The notes beneath the pieces were generated by a model that had not been told where the DNA came from, made no database searches, and saw only the letters and a list, made by a program, of their open reading frames with translations. Shown in pieces: positions 37,538 through 46,131 of a DNA stretch of 64,000 nucleotides (position 1 is the stretch's first letter; each line of letters opens with the position of its first letter). Origin of the DNA: Candidatus Gastranaerophilales bacterium. Lineage in GTDB: Bacteria > Cyanobacteriota > Vampirovibrionia > Gastranaerophilales > Gastranaerophilaceae. Both the position numbers and the translations under genes were made by a program. Location of the stretch: the NCBI GenBank assembly GCA_944323595.1, contig CALUTF010000001.1, forward strand, positions 62,001 to 126,000. Reading direction: 5' to 3'.

Positions 37538-39040
37538 TTAATAAGTTTTATGGTTATCAAAAGCATATTCTGCAATTTCTACAAGCTCTTTATCATAATG
37601 TCTTGATAAAAATTTTATGAATTTATCCTTATAAGCAGGCTCCCTATAACGCCCGTAATTTTCCGCCCACGGTAAAAGCAAAAGATTAAATAAATCCCGG
37701 AGTTCGGCTTTTGACGGCTTAGAGATTAATACGGCACCGGTGTTAAATGTATCTCTGCAGTTATATTTTTTTAACATTCCAATCGCAGGTATAATTTTCT
37801 TCCCTTTTAAAACACTGAAAATAAAGGAATTTGCATCACACTGTGACTGGTATTCATCATTTGTATTCATATGCAAAATAACATCATACAGCATAATAAC
37901 CGCATTATCTTTTAAATAAGGCAAAAGAATAAGCAAATCAAACACTTCACCGGGCATTTTATGTGTTGTATCAATAAAACAAAAATCTATACCGCTGCCT
38001 ATATCATCAATATAATCAAGCAGAGTTCCGTTCTTATACAGATGATATTTATCAAGAAACTGCGGACATTTATCATTAACAATAAATCCGATATCCATTC
38101 TGTCAGAATTGTAATAATTATGACTACGCGATTTAATCTCCTCAACCTTTTTGACATTTAATTCAGGCATCAGTTCAACCGAATATAAATTTGAATCAGG
38201 ATTTTGTGACATTGCATTCATCATTACACAAGAAGTTGCGCCTGCCAGAACTCCTACTTCACACAATTTTTCAGGTTTATACCTGAGGATTAAAGAATTT
38301 AAAAAACTCAGACCGGAAACCTCCAGATGAGTGCAATCAAATATTATTGAATCAAGTTTATTTAAATGCGCTTTGTCTTTACCACTTATCTTCAAAACAG
38401 TAAAACTATTATCAGCAGCTCTGAAATGTTTAAATAATAAATTTAAACATTTTAAACCGGAAGAGCACAAAAAGAAAAATGGAGGTTTTGAATAAACATG
38501 AAAAGAATATGCAAATAATCGATAACAGGCAAATGTATAATATTTAATAAGAATTAAATAGCAAAAGAAAAATTCAGCAAGGGACATTTTTCGCTGCCAT
38601 TTGTGACTAAACATATAAAATACGGATAAATCCACTTCCCTGAAATTATCCGGCAAAACAACACCACAGATATTATTGCGGTAAGAATCATTAATAAAAA
38701 GTTTCTCACCGCGGAATATATTAAAAAAGACATTCAACAAAATATTTTGTCTGCCGCAATCAAAAAACTGTGCGGTTGAAACAATCACCGCACCTTTTTT
38801 CAAATACGGTGCAACTGCAATATATGCAAGAATTGTATCAGGCACTGCATCTTTAAAATTAAATATACATAAATCGATACCGCTGTATTTTTTCCGGTTT
38901 ATACCTGCATCCCAAGGTTTATCTATATGTATAACCTCTTTATCACGTAAATCTAATTCCGATAAATCATAATCATTACCGGCAATCAGTATCTTTAACG
39001 GTCTAAATTTATTTATAAAATCATTAATATCCAATATCAT
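37538..39040 (-). CDS. Two-domain protein with C-terminal class I methyltransferase (Methyltransf_24-like)
   Basis: A 500-residue protein. The C-terminal part (about 245-420) has a SAM-binding start C-E-V-G-V-L-A-G-A-T-S (motif I), S-V-E-L (acidic motif II) and I-D-F-C-F-I-D-T-T-H (motif IV-like), as in Methyltransf_24 enzymes associated with glycan biosynthesis. The N-terminal 110 residues look like a second Rossmann domain, linked by a Phe/Tyr-rich stretch (about 150-215) that may touch the membrane. The acceptor is unknown. It is the last gene of the minus-strand cluster with manC, 8 bp downstream of it, without an SD. Confidence 0.7.
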   Translation of the reverse strand: MILDINDFINKFRPLKILIAGNDYDLSELDLRDKEVIHIDKPWDAGINRKKYSGIDLCIFNFKDAVPDTILAYIAVAPYLKKGAVIVSTAQFFDCGRQNILLNVFFNIFRGEKLFINDSYRNNICGVVLPDNFREVDLSVFYMFSHKWQRKMSLAEFFFCYLILIKYYTFACYRLFAYSFHVYSKPPFFFLCSSGLKCLNLLFKHFRAADNSFTVLKISGKDKAHLNKLDSIIFDCTHLEVSGLSFLNSLILRYKPEKLCEVGVLAGATSCVMMNAMSQNPDSNLYSVELMPELNVKKVEEIKSRSHNYYNSDRMDIGFIVNDKCPQFLDKYHLYKNGTLLDYIDDIGSGIDFCFIDTTHKMPGEVFDLLILLPYLKDNAVIMLYDVILHMNTNDEYQSQCDANSFIFSVLKGKKIIPAIGMLKKYNCRDTFNTGAVLISKPSKAELRDLFNLLLLPWAENYGRYREPAYKDKFIKFLSRHYDKELVEIAEYAFDNHKTY

Positions 39041-39048
39041 AAGTTAGC

Positions 39049-40437
39049 TTAAACTCTGCCATAGATATCTTCATATCTGATAATATCATCTTCATCGAGG
39101 ACATCACCTTTTTGGACTTCGATAATTTCCAAATCTTCCTTGAACGGATTTTGAAGAGAGTGAATAGCTTTGACAGGAATATCAACACTATGCCCCGGAG
39201 AAAGAATCAAATCGCTCCCTTCCAGAACAACTTTTGCCATGCCTGTGAGTACAACCCAGTGTTCACTTCTGTAGTTATGCGACTGAACAGATAATTTCTG
39301 CCCCGGATTAACATGGATAATTTTAGTCTGGAAACCTTTTCCCTGAGCAATAACCGTATAAAATCCCCACGGACGGTAAACCGTTTTATGAACAAGGAAA
39401 GTATTATCATTTTGTTTTTTCAAAGTTTCAAAAATATGTTTAACGTCCTGAGTTTTATCTTTTCTGCAGGCAAGAATAGCATCTTCCGTTTCCACTATAA
39501 CAGTATCCTCAAGCCCGATAGATGCAACAAGTTTGGATGATGAATATACAAACGAATTCTTTGACCCCTTATCCAGAACATGACCGATAAAAACATTTCC
39601 GTCCTCATCTTTAGGACTAATATCATAGATAGACTGCCAGGAGCCTAAATCATTCCAATCGCTTTCAAGTTTCACAAGTGCAATTTTGTCTGACTTTTCC
39701 ATGACTGCATAATCTATAGAAATGCTCGGCATTTTATCAAACTCTGTAAACGGAATATTATCAGTTTCCGTAAAATCAACATTTTCTGCAATACGGGCAA
39801 TTTCAGGCTGAAGTCTTTTTATTTCATCGAGCATGACAGAAGCCTTAAACATAAAAATCCCGCTATTCCAGTAATAAGACCCATCGGCAACATATTTTTT
39901 AGCAGTTTCATAATCAGGTTTTTCTACAAATTTGTTTACAAGATAACCAATATCCAGTGCCTCAGAAACATTTATATAACCGTAACCGGTTTCAGGGTAA
40001 GACGGTTCAATTCCGAAAGTTACAATATAACCCTGTTTTGCAAGTTCTTCACCTTTTTTGACAGTATCAAGGAATTTGGAATTATTTTCAATAAGATGAT
40101 CTGACGGAACAACAATAATAATTTCATCTTCACCGTGTCTTTGGGCAATATATTTTACGGCAAGAGCAATTGCAGGTGCAGTATTTTTAGAAACAGGTTC
40201 CGAAAGTACAACAGGCTTGTCAGAAAAATTTGTCAGCTGCATTCTTACATTAGAAACATGCTTTGTGTTGGTAATACTGATGATATTATTTTTATCCATA
40301 CAGCATTCCAAACGGGCAAAAGTAGCTTGCAAAAGACTTTTGTCTGAATTCAAATTAAGTAATTGTTTCGGATAAAGTTCTCTTGAAAGCGGCCATAACC
40401 TGCTGCCTGAACCTCCTGCCAGTATAATCCCGAACAT
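39049..40437 (-). CDS. manC: Mannose-1-phosphate guanylyltransferase / mannose-6-phosphate isomerase (bifunctional)
   Basis: A 462-residue bifunctional enzyme that isomerises Fru-6-P to Man-6-P and makes GDP-mannose from Man-1-P. The N-terminal nucleotidyltransferase begins with G-G-S-G-S-R-L-W-P-L-S-R (about 8-19), and F-V-E-K-P-D marks the active site. The C-terminal cupin (type II PMI) carries R-P-W-G-F-Y, Q-S-H-N-Y-R-S-E-H-W and G-H-S-V-D-I-P. GDP-mannose feeds surface polysaccharide, in keeping with the methyltransferase neighbours. Strong SD AAGGAG before ATG. A 68-bp gap to the upstream methyltransferase gene suggests its own promoter. Confidence 0.95.
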   Translation of the reverse strand: MFGIILAGGSGSRLWPLSRELYPKQLLNLNSDKSLLQATFARLECCMDKNNIISITNTKHVSNVRMQLTNFSDKPVVLSEPVSKNTAPAIALAVKYIAQRHGEDEIIIVVPSDHLIENNSKFLDTVKKGEELAKQGYIVTFGIEPSYPETGYGYINVSEALDIGYLVNKFVEKPDYETAKKYVADGSYYWNSGIFMFKASVMLDEIKRLQPEIARIAENVDFTETDNIPFTEFDKMPSISIDYAVMEKSDKIALVKLESDWNDLGSWQSIYDISPKDEDGNVFIGHVLDKGSKNSFVYSSSKLVASIGLEDTVIVETEDAILACRKDKTQDVKHIFETLKKQNDNTFLVHKTVYRPWGFYTVIAQGKGFQTKIIHVNPGQKLSVQSHNYRSEHWVVLTGMAKVVLEGSDLILSPGHSVDIPVKAIHSLQNPFKEDLEIIEVQKGDVLDEDDIIRYEDIYGRV

Positions 40438-40505
40438 ATCTTCTCCTTCTTCCTAACTGTGACTTAAATACATTATATAATAAACTTAAATTTAAGGCTG
40501 GATTT

Positions 40506-41309
40506 TTAAGATTTTTTTAGATTAATAATATACTCCATATCAGATGCAATACGGCTCTGGTATTCAACGGCATTTTGAAGATATATGTGTGCTGAATTTT
40601 TAATTACCTCTTCAAATGCTTGTTGTTCTATGTCTTTGCCGGTAAACAAATGGTACTCGCCGCCGGATAGATGTCTTTTACCAAAAACATCAGCAATAAA
40701 ATCAAGAGTTTTGTTAGTATAAAAACTTATATGCTGTCCGCCGGAGGGTGCATAGTACCACCAGTTTCTTTTAACAGGCAGCGGCAGAATATTCTGTGTA
40801 AAGAGGATATCCGATGAAATATCAAACATCTTTTTTAACTCTTCCACAGGATTTTCCAGATGTTCCAGAACTTCAAACGCGGTAATAAGGTCTATTTTAT
40901 CATCTTGCTTGTATTCAAATCCTCTGGCAAAAAGATTTTGCGAGAACTTATCCGCCCACACGAAATCAAATCCGACATCCCTCATCAATCTTACAAAAAC
41001 CCCATACCCGCCGGCATAATCCAGAAACTTTTTATCTATATCATAAAAACATGATAAAACTGATGCCGCAGCTACCCTGTTATTCAAATTCCGCTGCAAT
41101 ATACCTGTGTCTTCCGGCGCAATAGCGTCTTTATATGCTTCCTCCAGCCAGAACGGCTTTTCTGTTTGAAGATGCTCACAATTCGGGCAAAAATAATATT
41201 TTACCTTGTATTTTCCGAGGATAAGCCCCTCAAACTTTTCCTCGCATTCTTTTTTACAAACTCTGCACTCCATAATATTAATTAAAGCATATTTTCTGAA
41301 ATATGTCAT
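40506..41309 (-). CDS. Class I SAM methyltransferase with N-terminal zinc motif
   Basis: A 267-residue enzyme. An N-terminal treble of Cys pairs (CRVC ... CPNC) forms a small zinc site of the kind found ahead of many sugar C- or N-methyltransferases. The Rossmann core has F-L-D-Y-A-G-G-Y-G-V-F (motif I), W-A-D-K and A-F-E-V-L-E-H-L-E-N-P. Substrate unknown; the cluster suggests a nucleotide sugar or glycan. The start codon overlaps the NDK stop by one base (TAATG), supporting 41309, though ATG 41273 just before the zinc motif also fits the family. Confidence 0.82.
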   Translation of the reverse strand: MTYFRKYALINIMECRVCKKECEEKFEGLILGKYKVKYYFCPNCEHLQTEKPFWLEEAYKDAIAPEDTGILQRNLNNRVAAASVLSCFYDIDKKFLDYAGGYGVFVRLMRDVGFDFVWADKFSQNLFARGFEYKQDDKIDLITAFEVLEHLENPVEELKKMFDISSDILFTQNILPLPVKRNWWYYAPSGGQHISFYTNKTLDFIADVFGKRHLSGGEYHLFTGKDIEQQAFEEVIKNSAHIYLQNAVEYQSRIASDMEYIINLKKS

Positions 41310-41758
41310 TAAATTTCAGTATCAAAAAAATTCATACATTCTCTTTTTGCACTTTCAACATCATCAGAAGAATGCATAAGATTAAACCTTTTCTGTCCTG
41401 GAGCTAATTCTTCCCTTACCTGTTTTTTCAGAGCACTTACCGCGGAAACGGCATCTTCACCCCCGATAATCATCGCCTTGATTTTACCGGAAGAAAGGAA
41501 ATCTATCCATTTTGTAAAAAACGGTTTGTCCTTATACTGACTGTAATTTCCCTCCAGTTTTTTTCTTGGCGCGATGCCCTCCCATTCGTTCAAAACTTTC
41601 AGACCTTTTGAATTGATTTTTTTCATAATAATGCCGTCGACATTTCGTTGAAAAGAATCAGGCTTCAGCATCACAAAAGTTTTTTCATACGCGGTAAATG
41701 TTTGTGGATAATTTTTAGTATAAAGCGGGGTAAATTGTATATTAGTCTTATTTATCAT
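41309..41758 (-). CDS. Divergent nucleoside-diphosphate kinase with N-terminal tag
   Basis: A 149-residue NDK-fold protein. The start M-I-N-K-T-N-I-Q-F-T and T-F-T-A (20-23) form a 25-residue extension like the F-x-G tags elsewhere in the window. The kinase core starts K-T-F-V-M-L-K-P-D-S (26-35) and holds the active-site N-L-M-H-S-S-D (126-132, H129), the phospho-His. Between A-P-G (119-121) and H129 there are only about 8 residues where ordinary NDKs have about 19, so the loop with the nucleotide-contacting R/D-F segment is shortened. NDKs balance NTP pools by phosphotransfer; activity here is probable but the site is reshaped. Confidence 0.8.
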   Translation of the reverse strand: MINKTNIQFTPLYTKNYPQTFTAYEKTFVMLKPDSFQRNVDGIIMKKINSKGLKVLNEWEGIAPRKKLEGNYSQYKDKPFFTKWIDFLSSGKIKAMIIGGEDAVSAVSALKKQVREELAPGQKRFNLMHSSDDVESAKRECMNFFDTEI

Positions 41759-41820
41759 AATTAATTTTCTGTGGGGTTATATCATAACTCAAAAAAAATT
41801 TGCAGTCAAGATGTTAAATA

Positions 41821-41835
41821 TGATAAAATTAATTT
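41821..41835 (+). promoter_or_regulatory. Extended -10 promoter at the thioesterase start (leaderless candidate)
   Basis: TGA-TAAAAT (41821-41829), six bases (TAATTT), then ATG 41836. No SD. A partial -35 (TTGCAG, 41800-41805) lies 18 bp upstream. Confidence 0.6.
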
Positions 41836-42582
41836 ATGATAAAAAAAGGTTATACAAAAAACATCCAGCTAAAATACTCGGAAATGGACTGCAGGCTTGT
41901 ATTAAAACCCTCAGCACTTTTGAACTTTCTGCAGGATATGGCAAGCGATAATGCAGAAATGCTGGGATTCGGCTATTCATATATTACAAAAAAGAATTTA
42001 ATGTGGTTTCTGTTAAAATACCGTATGGAATTTACCGACTATCCCGCCGCTATAGAGGAGCTGGAGCTTAAAACAGAACCCCGCGGATATGCAAAGTTGT
42101 TTGCATATCGTGATTTTGAGCTTTACAGCAAAGAAAAATGCCTTGGACGTGTTTCCAGCCTCTGGTCGCTTGTAGATATGAACACCAAGTCGCTGGCACC
42201 GATAGCAACCGTTCTGAATAATCCAAACATGCCGCTGCATGAAAAACGGGAAGATGATTTAAATTTTGAAAAAATTCCTGCAATCGAAAAAATTGATGCA
42301 GAAAAAACTTTTGAAATCAGATATGAAGATATAGATGTAAACCGGCACGTCAACAACGGGAATTACATTATCTGGGCTCTTGAACCTCTGGAGTTTGAAT
42401 TCAGACAAAAACATAAGATAAAAATTCTCGATATGGTGTTTAAAAAAGAAATCCAGTACGGACATAAAATTCTTTCTGAAGTCGAATACAAATCTCCGAC
42501 AAAAACCGTTCATGCAGTGAAAAACGCAGAAACAGGAGAAGAACTCTGCCTTGTCGGAATAGAATGGATTAAGGACATATAA
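41836..42582 (+). CDS. Acyl-ACP thioesterase (FatA/hotdog)
   Basis: A 248-residue double-hotdog thioesterase that releases free fatty acids from acyl-ACP in the cytoplasm. The N-terminal hotdog has Y-S-E-M-D-C and the L-Q-D-M-A-S-D-N-A-E helix; the C-terminal hotdog has the catalytic D-V-N-R-H-V-N-N-G-N-Y (about 171-181). Length matches bacterial FatA-like enzymes (about 245). It stands alone, divergent from the ndk cluster. A weak hairpin follows (42601-42627). Confidence 0.9.
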   Translation: MIKKGYTKNIQLKYSEMDCRLVLKPSALLNFLQDMASDNAEMLGFGYSYITKKNLMWFLLKYRMEFTDYPAAIEELELKTEPRGYAKLFAYRDFELYSKEKCLGRVSSLWSLVDMNTKSLAPIATVLNNPNMPLHEKREDDLNFEKIPAIEKIDAEKTFEIRYEDIDVNRHVNNGNYIIWALEPLEFEFRQKHKIKILDMVFKKEIQYGHKILSEVEYKSPTKTVHAVKNAETGEELCLVGIEWIKDI

Positions 42583-42600
42583 ACAAAACCGTTCCGGTGC

Positions 42601-42627
42601 ATTGTACGCCCGACACACCTGTACAAT
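42601..42627. terminator. Weak hairpin between convergent thioesterase and TPR genes
   Basis: ATTGTAC (42601-42607) pairs with GTACAAT (42621-42627) across a 13-nt loop. There is no clear U tract, so it is only a possible terminator. Confidence 0.25.
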
Positions 42628-42658
42628 TTATCCGGTAATGATTTATGCAGGAATCAAT

Positions 42659-43231
42659 TTACAATGATTCTTCATTCATCTTTTTAACTAAATCTTTTAC
42701 ATGCTGGCTCACAGCCGGCGTAATCATAAGATCAGGTTCGAGCATTACAAATTCATCCAGAGTTGTTATCGCTCGGCTGACTTCATTGTTTTCAGCGTAC
42801 AAAAGACCGACCATTATTTGATTTAGAGGATTTTCTGTATCAGCTTTGTATTCCTGAATTTTTAGAGGAACAATACCGCGCGCCTGATAACATTTTGCAA
42901 GATTAACATAGTATTTAAAATTCAAAGGATACTGCTGAATTGCACGCTCAAAACAGTCCTGTGCATAATCAGGATAACCTATTATCATATACGCTTCGCC
43001 GAGGTTGTTATAAAAAACCGAAGTTGCCTGTACGTTAGGGCTAAGGCTTATCGCGATTTTATATTCCTGAATTGCCGCGTAATAGCATTTTTCTTCCATA
43101 TAATTCAGGGCTTTATTGTTATGAATGTAAGCATTCGGAACAGCATCTATCGTATATGTAGCAGACCTTTTGTAACCTGATACAAATAAAGTTAGTGAAG
43201 CAAGTAATATAATTAATGCTGCCTTTTTCAT
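42659..43231 (-). CDS. Secreted TPR protein
   Basis: A 190-residue protein with an N-terminal signal peptide (about 1-19, no lipobox Cys) and at least three TPR units (about 38-125; N-N-L-G-E-A-Y and Y-V-N-L-A-K-C-Y are typical). Such proteins scaffold protein-protein contacts, here probably in the periplasm. It is the last gene of a four-gene operon. SD AAGG lies 9 nt before ATG. Confidence 0.8.
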   Translation of the reverse strand: MKKAALIILLASLTLFVSGYKRSATYTIDAVPNAYIHNNKALNYMEEKCYYAAIQEYKIAISLSPNVQATSVFYNNLGEAYMIIGYPDYAQDCFERAIQQYPLNFKYYVNLAKCYQARGIVPLKIQEYKADTENPLNQIMVGLLYAENNEVSRAITTLDEFVMLEPDLMITPAVSQHVKDLVKKMNEESL

Positions 43232-43252
43232 CTTATACTACCTTTTAATTAT

Positions 43253-44188
43253 TTATTCCATAAGGTCAAGTTCAAGCCCTTCATAAGCAAGAATGACTTT
43301 ATCACCGAGCGGCTTGTACTGTTCTTTTATGCTGTTTAATTTAGCATCATCATAACCGGGATCAAAGTGGAAAAATACAAGTTTCTTTGCATCAGTCTGA
43401 TTTTGGCATTCAATAGCCATATCATAAGTTGAGTGACCGTAGCCCTGTTTTGATACAAACGAATTCAGATAATCTTCTGTCGTATACTGGGCATCGTGAA
43501 TAAGCACATCACAATTTCTTGCAAAATTGGCAAGTTTTTTATCGCCACCCAGATAACTTTCTTTGTCTGTTGCATACACAAGAACTTTATCGCGGTATGT
43601 AATTTTGTAGATAAATACGCCTTCCTGCGGATGGGCATAAGATTTATAGCAGGTGATTAAAACATCGTCTTCTTCAATTCTGGTATCTTCCGGTCTTTCA
43701 ATTCTTTTGATAATCGGCGGATAACCGTGACGGAGAATTATACCCTCATTCTCATTTAAATCGTGGATATTAAGATTTCCTGCAATATCGCCCAAATCAA
43801 GCGGGAATGATTTGCCAAAAAGAAGTTCCGCAAGTTCATCGGACAAACTTTCGTTATAATTTACATTGCCGTATACATTCAAAATGCTGGACGGTATGTG
43901 CAGCGGACGGAAAAATGTAAAGCCTTGAATATGATCCTGATGAATATGGGAAATTAAAATAGTTGCTTTAATAGGTTCTCTTTCATGCGGATTAATATTT
44001 GAAGCTATATATTTTTCCATCAGGTCGTTACCAAGATTAATCAATCCTGTACCGGCGTCAAGAATAATTAAGTGTCCGTTAACCTGAACTTCAACACAGG
44101 ACGTATTCCCGCCGTATTCCAGATAATTTTTGTCTGCTATAGGATAGCTTCCTCTGACACCTCTAAATTTTATTTTAAATTCATTCAT
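43253..44188 (-). CDS. Metallo-beta-lactamase-fold hydrolase
   Basis: A 311-residue protein. The zinc motif is S-H-I-H-Q-D-H (about 83-89), and further His/Asp ligands lie in L-I-H-D-A-Q-Y-T and F-F-H-F-D-P-G-Y. The opening F-R-G-V-R-G-S-Y-P resembles the PhnP/RNase Z-like 'F-x-G-x-R-G-S' class found in signalling hydrolases. Natural substrate unknown (a phosphodiester is likely). The frame is open from a TTG at 44203, but that TTG lies in the SD (TTGAGG), so ATG 44188 is used. It sits between the phosphoesterase and the TPR gene. Confidence 0.88.
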   Translation of the reverse strand: MNEFKIKFRGVRGSYPIADKNYLEYGGNTSCVEVQVNGHLIILDAGTGLINLGNDLMEKYIASNINPHEREPIKATILISHIHQDHIQGFTFFRPLHIPSSILNVYGNVNYNESLSDELAELLFGKSFPLDLGDIAGNLNIHDLNENEGIILRHGYPPIIKRIERPEDTRIEEDDVLITCYKSYAHPQEGVFIYKITYRDKVLVYATDKESYLGGDKKLANFARNCDVLIHDAQYTTEDYLNSFVSKQGYGHSTYDMAIECQNQTDAKKLVFFHFDPGYDDAKLNSIKEQYKPLGDKVILAYEGLELDLME

Positions 44189-44203
44189 ATCTGATAACCT
44201 CAA

Positions 44204-45178
44204 CTATTTTTTGATTGTGTAAGTATAAGTTTGGTCTTTTTCTTCACCTGTGTATATTGATGACGAAAAGACCAGAAGTTTTGCCAGTTTTTGAATATTT
44301 TTCTCGTTAGTTTCTTTCATTTGAATATCAAAAACGACTTTATTTCTGTGATTTGTTATGTTAATTATCCTGAAAGCATTCGGATAAGACACAAGCGCCG
44401 GTGTGCTTACGTAGAGAATATTATCCTGCTGTGTAATTTTAGCGGCATGGTAATGTCCTTGAAATAAGGCTATAGGATTTTTGTATTTTTCAAGAACTTT
44501 TTGTACTTCATCAGCATTCAAAAGTTTATGCCCCGGACTCGGAAACGGTTCTATAACAGGCACATGCATAAAAATAAGTACAACGTCTTTTTTGGAATTT
44601 GCAAGTTCTTTATCCAGCCAGTCAAGCTGTGTTTTATCAATATAACCGTTAGAAGTAAGCCTGTCGCGGATTATAGTATCCAGAACAATTACTTTGTAAC
44701 CTTTTTGCGGGACAAAAGAGTAGTACGGTTTTTCAAACTTGAAATTCGGGTTGGCTTCTCTCACCATTTGAAGATACACTTCCGGTGTCAAATAGCCGCC
44801 CTGACATGTATCGTGATTTCCGAAAACCGTATACCACGGAGCAGTAATCTTTTGTGCATGAGGTAAAAATGCTCTAAGCTCTTTCTCAAAATGTTTGTCT
44901 ATCTGGTCTCCCGTGAACATTACAAATGAAATATTCGGGGTTTCATTGATTTGTTTAACCGCATCATCAAGAAGCTTATCTGATTCGGCAATCATTTTAA
45001 AAGATGTGTTATTCTCACCTGTGTAAAAATGCACATCACTTACCTGCGCAAATTTCAGACTTGAAGCACTGTAAACCTGCAGTCCGCAAAACATTACCGC
45101 AGTGAGTATTAATGTAAAAATAGTATTTACAATAGTGGATACAAATTTATTCTTCTTGTTGTGGTGTTTCTTCTTCAT
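44204..45178 (-). CDS. Exported metallophosphoesterase
   Basis: A 324-residue calcineurin-like phosphoesterase with a Lys/His-rich start and one N-terminal membrane helix or uncleaved signal (about 14-35), placing the enzyme outside the cytoplasmic membrane. Motifs: D-V-H (48-50), F-T-G-D-Q-I-D, G-N-H-D-T, M-H-V-P and G-H-Y-H. Substrate unknown. Its start overlaps the upstream TPR gene's end by 32 bp. Close packing in the operon TPR-phosphoesterase-MBL-TPR argues for a common periplasmic task. Confidence 0.88.
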   Translation of the reverse strand: MKKKHHNKKNKFVSTIVNTIFTLILTAVMFCGLQVYSASSLKFAQVSDVHFYTGENNTSFKMIAESDKLLDDAVKQINETPNISFVMFTGDQIDKHFEKELRAFLPHAQKITAPWYTVFGNHDTCQGGYLTPEVYLQMVREANPNFKFEKPYYSFVPQKGYKVIVLDTIIRDRLTSNGYIDKTQLDWLDKELANSKKDVVLIFMHVPVIEPFPSPGHKLLNADEVQKVLEKYKNPIALFQGHYHAAKITQQDNILYVSTPALVSYPNAFRIINITNHRNKVVFDIQMKETNEKNIQKLAKLLVFSSSIYTGEEKDQTYTYTIKK

Positions 45179-46091
45179 TTTCTCTTCCGGTTAAGCTGCT
45201 GTTTTGAAGCATAGCTTTTATCTCATTATACTTATTTTTTAATTCAATGTCGTCATCAGACAATATGATTGCTTTATCCAAATTCAAAAGCGCGTTATTA
45301 TAATCCCCGAGTCCATAATCACAAAGTCCTATGTATTTGTAAATTTCGGAAGTCTTAATTTCGCCTGATAGTTCATCGAGAATTTTTTTAGATTCACGGT
45401 AGTTGTTACGTTCATACAAAATCTTGCCGTAAAGATATTTGTATGTAATATCATCATTCAAAGCCGCTGCGGTTATGATATCATTTTCCGCATCGCTTGC
45501 AAGCCCCTGTTTCAAATTAATTTTTGCCCTGAGAGCATAGGCATAATCATCTTCATTGTTGATTATGAGATATTGATTTAAAAAATCAATCGCATCAGCA
45601 TACCTGTCCATTGCGGCAAAACATTCCGCTATTTTAAGGCAGCACTGGATAAAGTTAGCGTTCTGCTTAAAAGCCTTGTTATAATACGAAACAGCCATAG
45701 ATGGATTGTTATTTGACAGGTAATATTCTCCAAGAAAATAACTTGCCCAGTGGCTGCCTTTGTCGGATTCAGCTTTCAGTGTATTCAATTCACCCTGCAG
45801 ATTGCCTGCCAGTTTGTAATCCGCAGCCTGCATAAGAGGTTTGTCAGCAGCTGTTATGTATGAATTTCTGTTTTTGCCGGATATAACGGTTTCAAGCCCG
45901 TGTTTGAGAGTTTGTGCCTGTTTATTTGACGGCTCAACCTGCAATATTTTATCAAGGTAAATTATAGCATTTTTATAATGCCCCAGTGCGCAATAGTTTT
46001 TGGCAATATCCATATAATCATCTGTTATTTCACTTGCTATAACAGATGAACCAAGCATTATCAAAAATATTAGAATTGATACTTTGCGCAT
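45147..46091 (-). CDS. Secreted TPR repeat protein
   Basis: A 314-residue protein with a signal peptide (about 1-19) and seven or so TPR/Sel1-like helix pairs spanning residues 25-300 (for example A-I-I-Y-L-D-K-I-L and Y-I-G-L-C-D-Y-G-L-G-D-Y). The C-terminal tail is Glu-rich. First gene of the operon. No SD; a perfect extended -10 ends 6 nt before the ATG, so the mRNA is probably leaderless. Confidence 0.82.
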   Translation of the reverse strand: MRKVSILIFLIMLGSSVIASEITDDYMDIAKNYCALGHYKNAIIYLDKILQVEPSNKQAQTLKHGLETVISGKNRNSYITAADKPLMQAADYKLAGNLQGELNTLKAESDKGSHWASYFLGEYYLSNNNPSMAVSYYNKAFKQNANFIQCCLKIAECFAAMDRYADAIDFLNQYLIINNEDDYAYALRAKINLKQGLASDAENDIITAAALNDDITYKYLYGKILYERNNYRESKKILDELSGEIKTSEIYKYIGLCDYGLGDYNNALLNLDKAIILSDDDIELKNKYNEIKAMLQNSSLTGRENEEETPQQEE

Positions 46092-46106
46092 AATGTCATT
46101 ATATCA
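46092..46106 (-). promoter_or_regulatory. Extended -10 promoter, leaderless, for the TPR operon
   Basis: On the minus strand TGA-TATAAT (46106 to 46098) is followed by six bases (GACATT) and ATG 46091. A -35-like TTGTCC lies 16 bp upstream of the -10. Confidence 0.7.
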
Positions 46107-46131
46107 CAAACGACTTTGAGGACAAAAGCCG

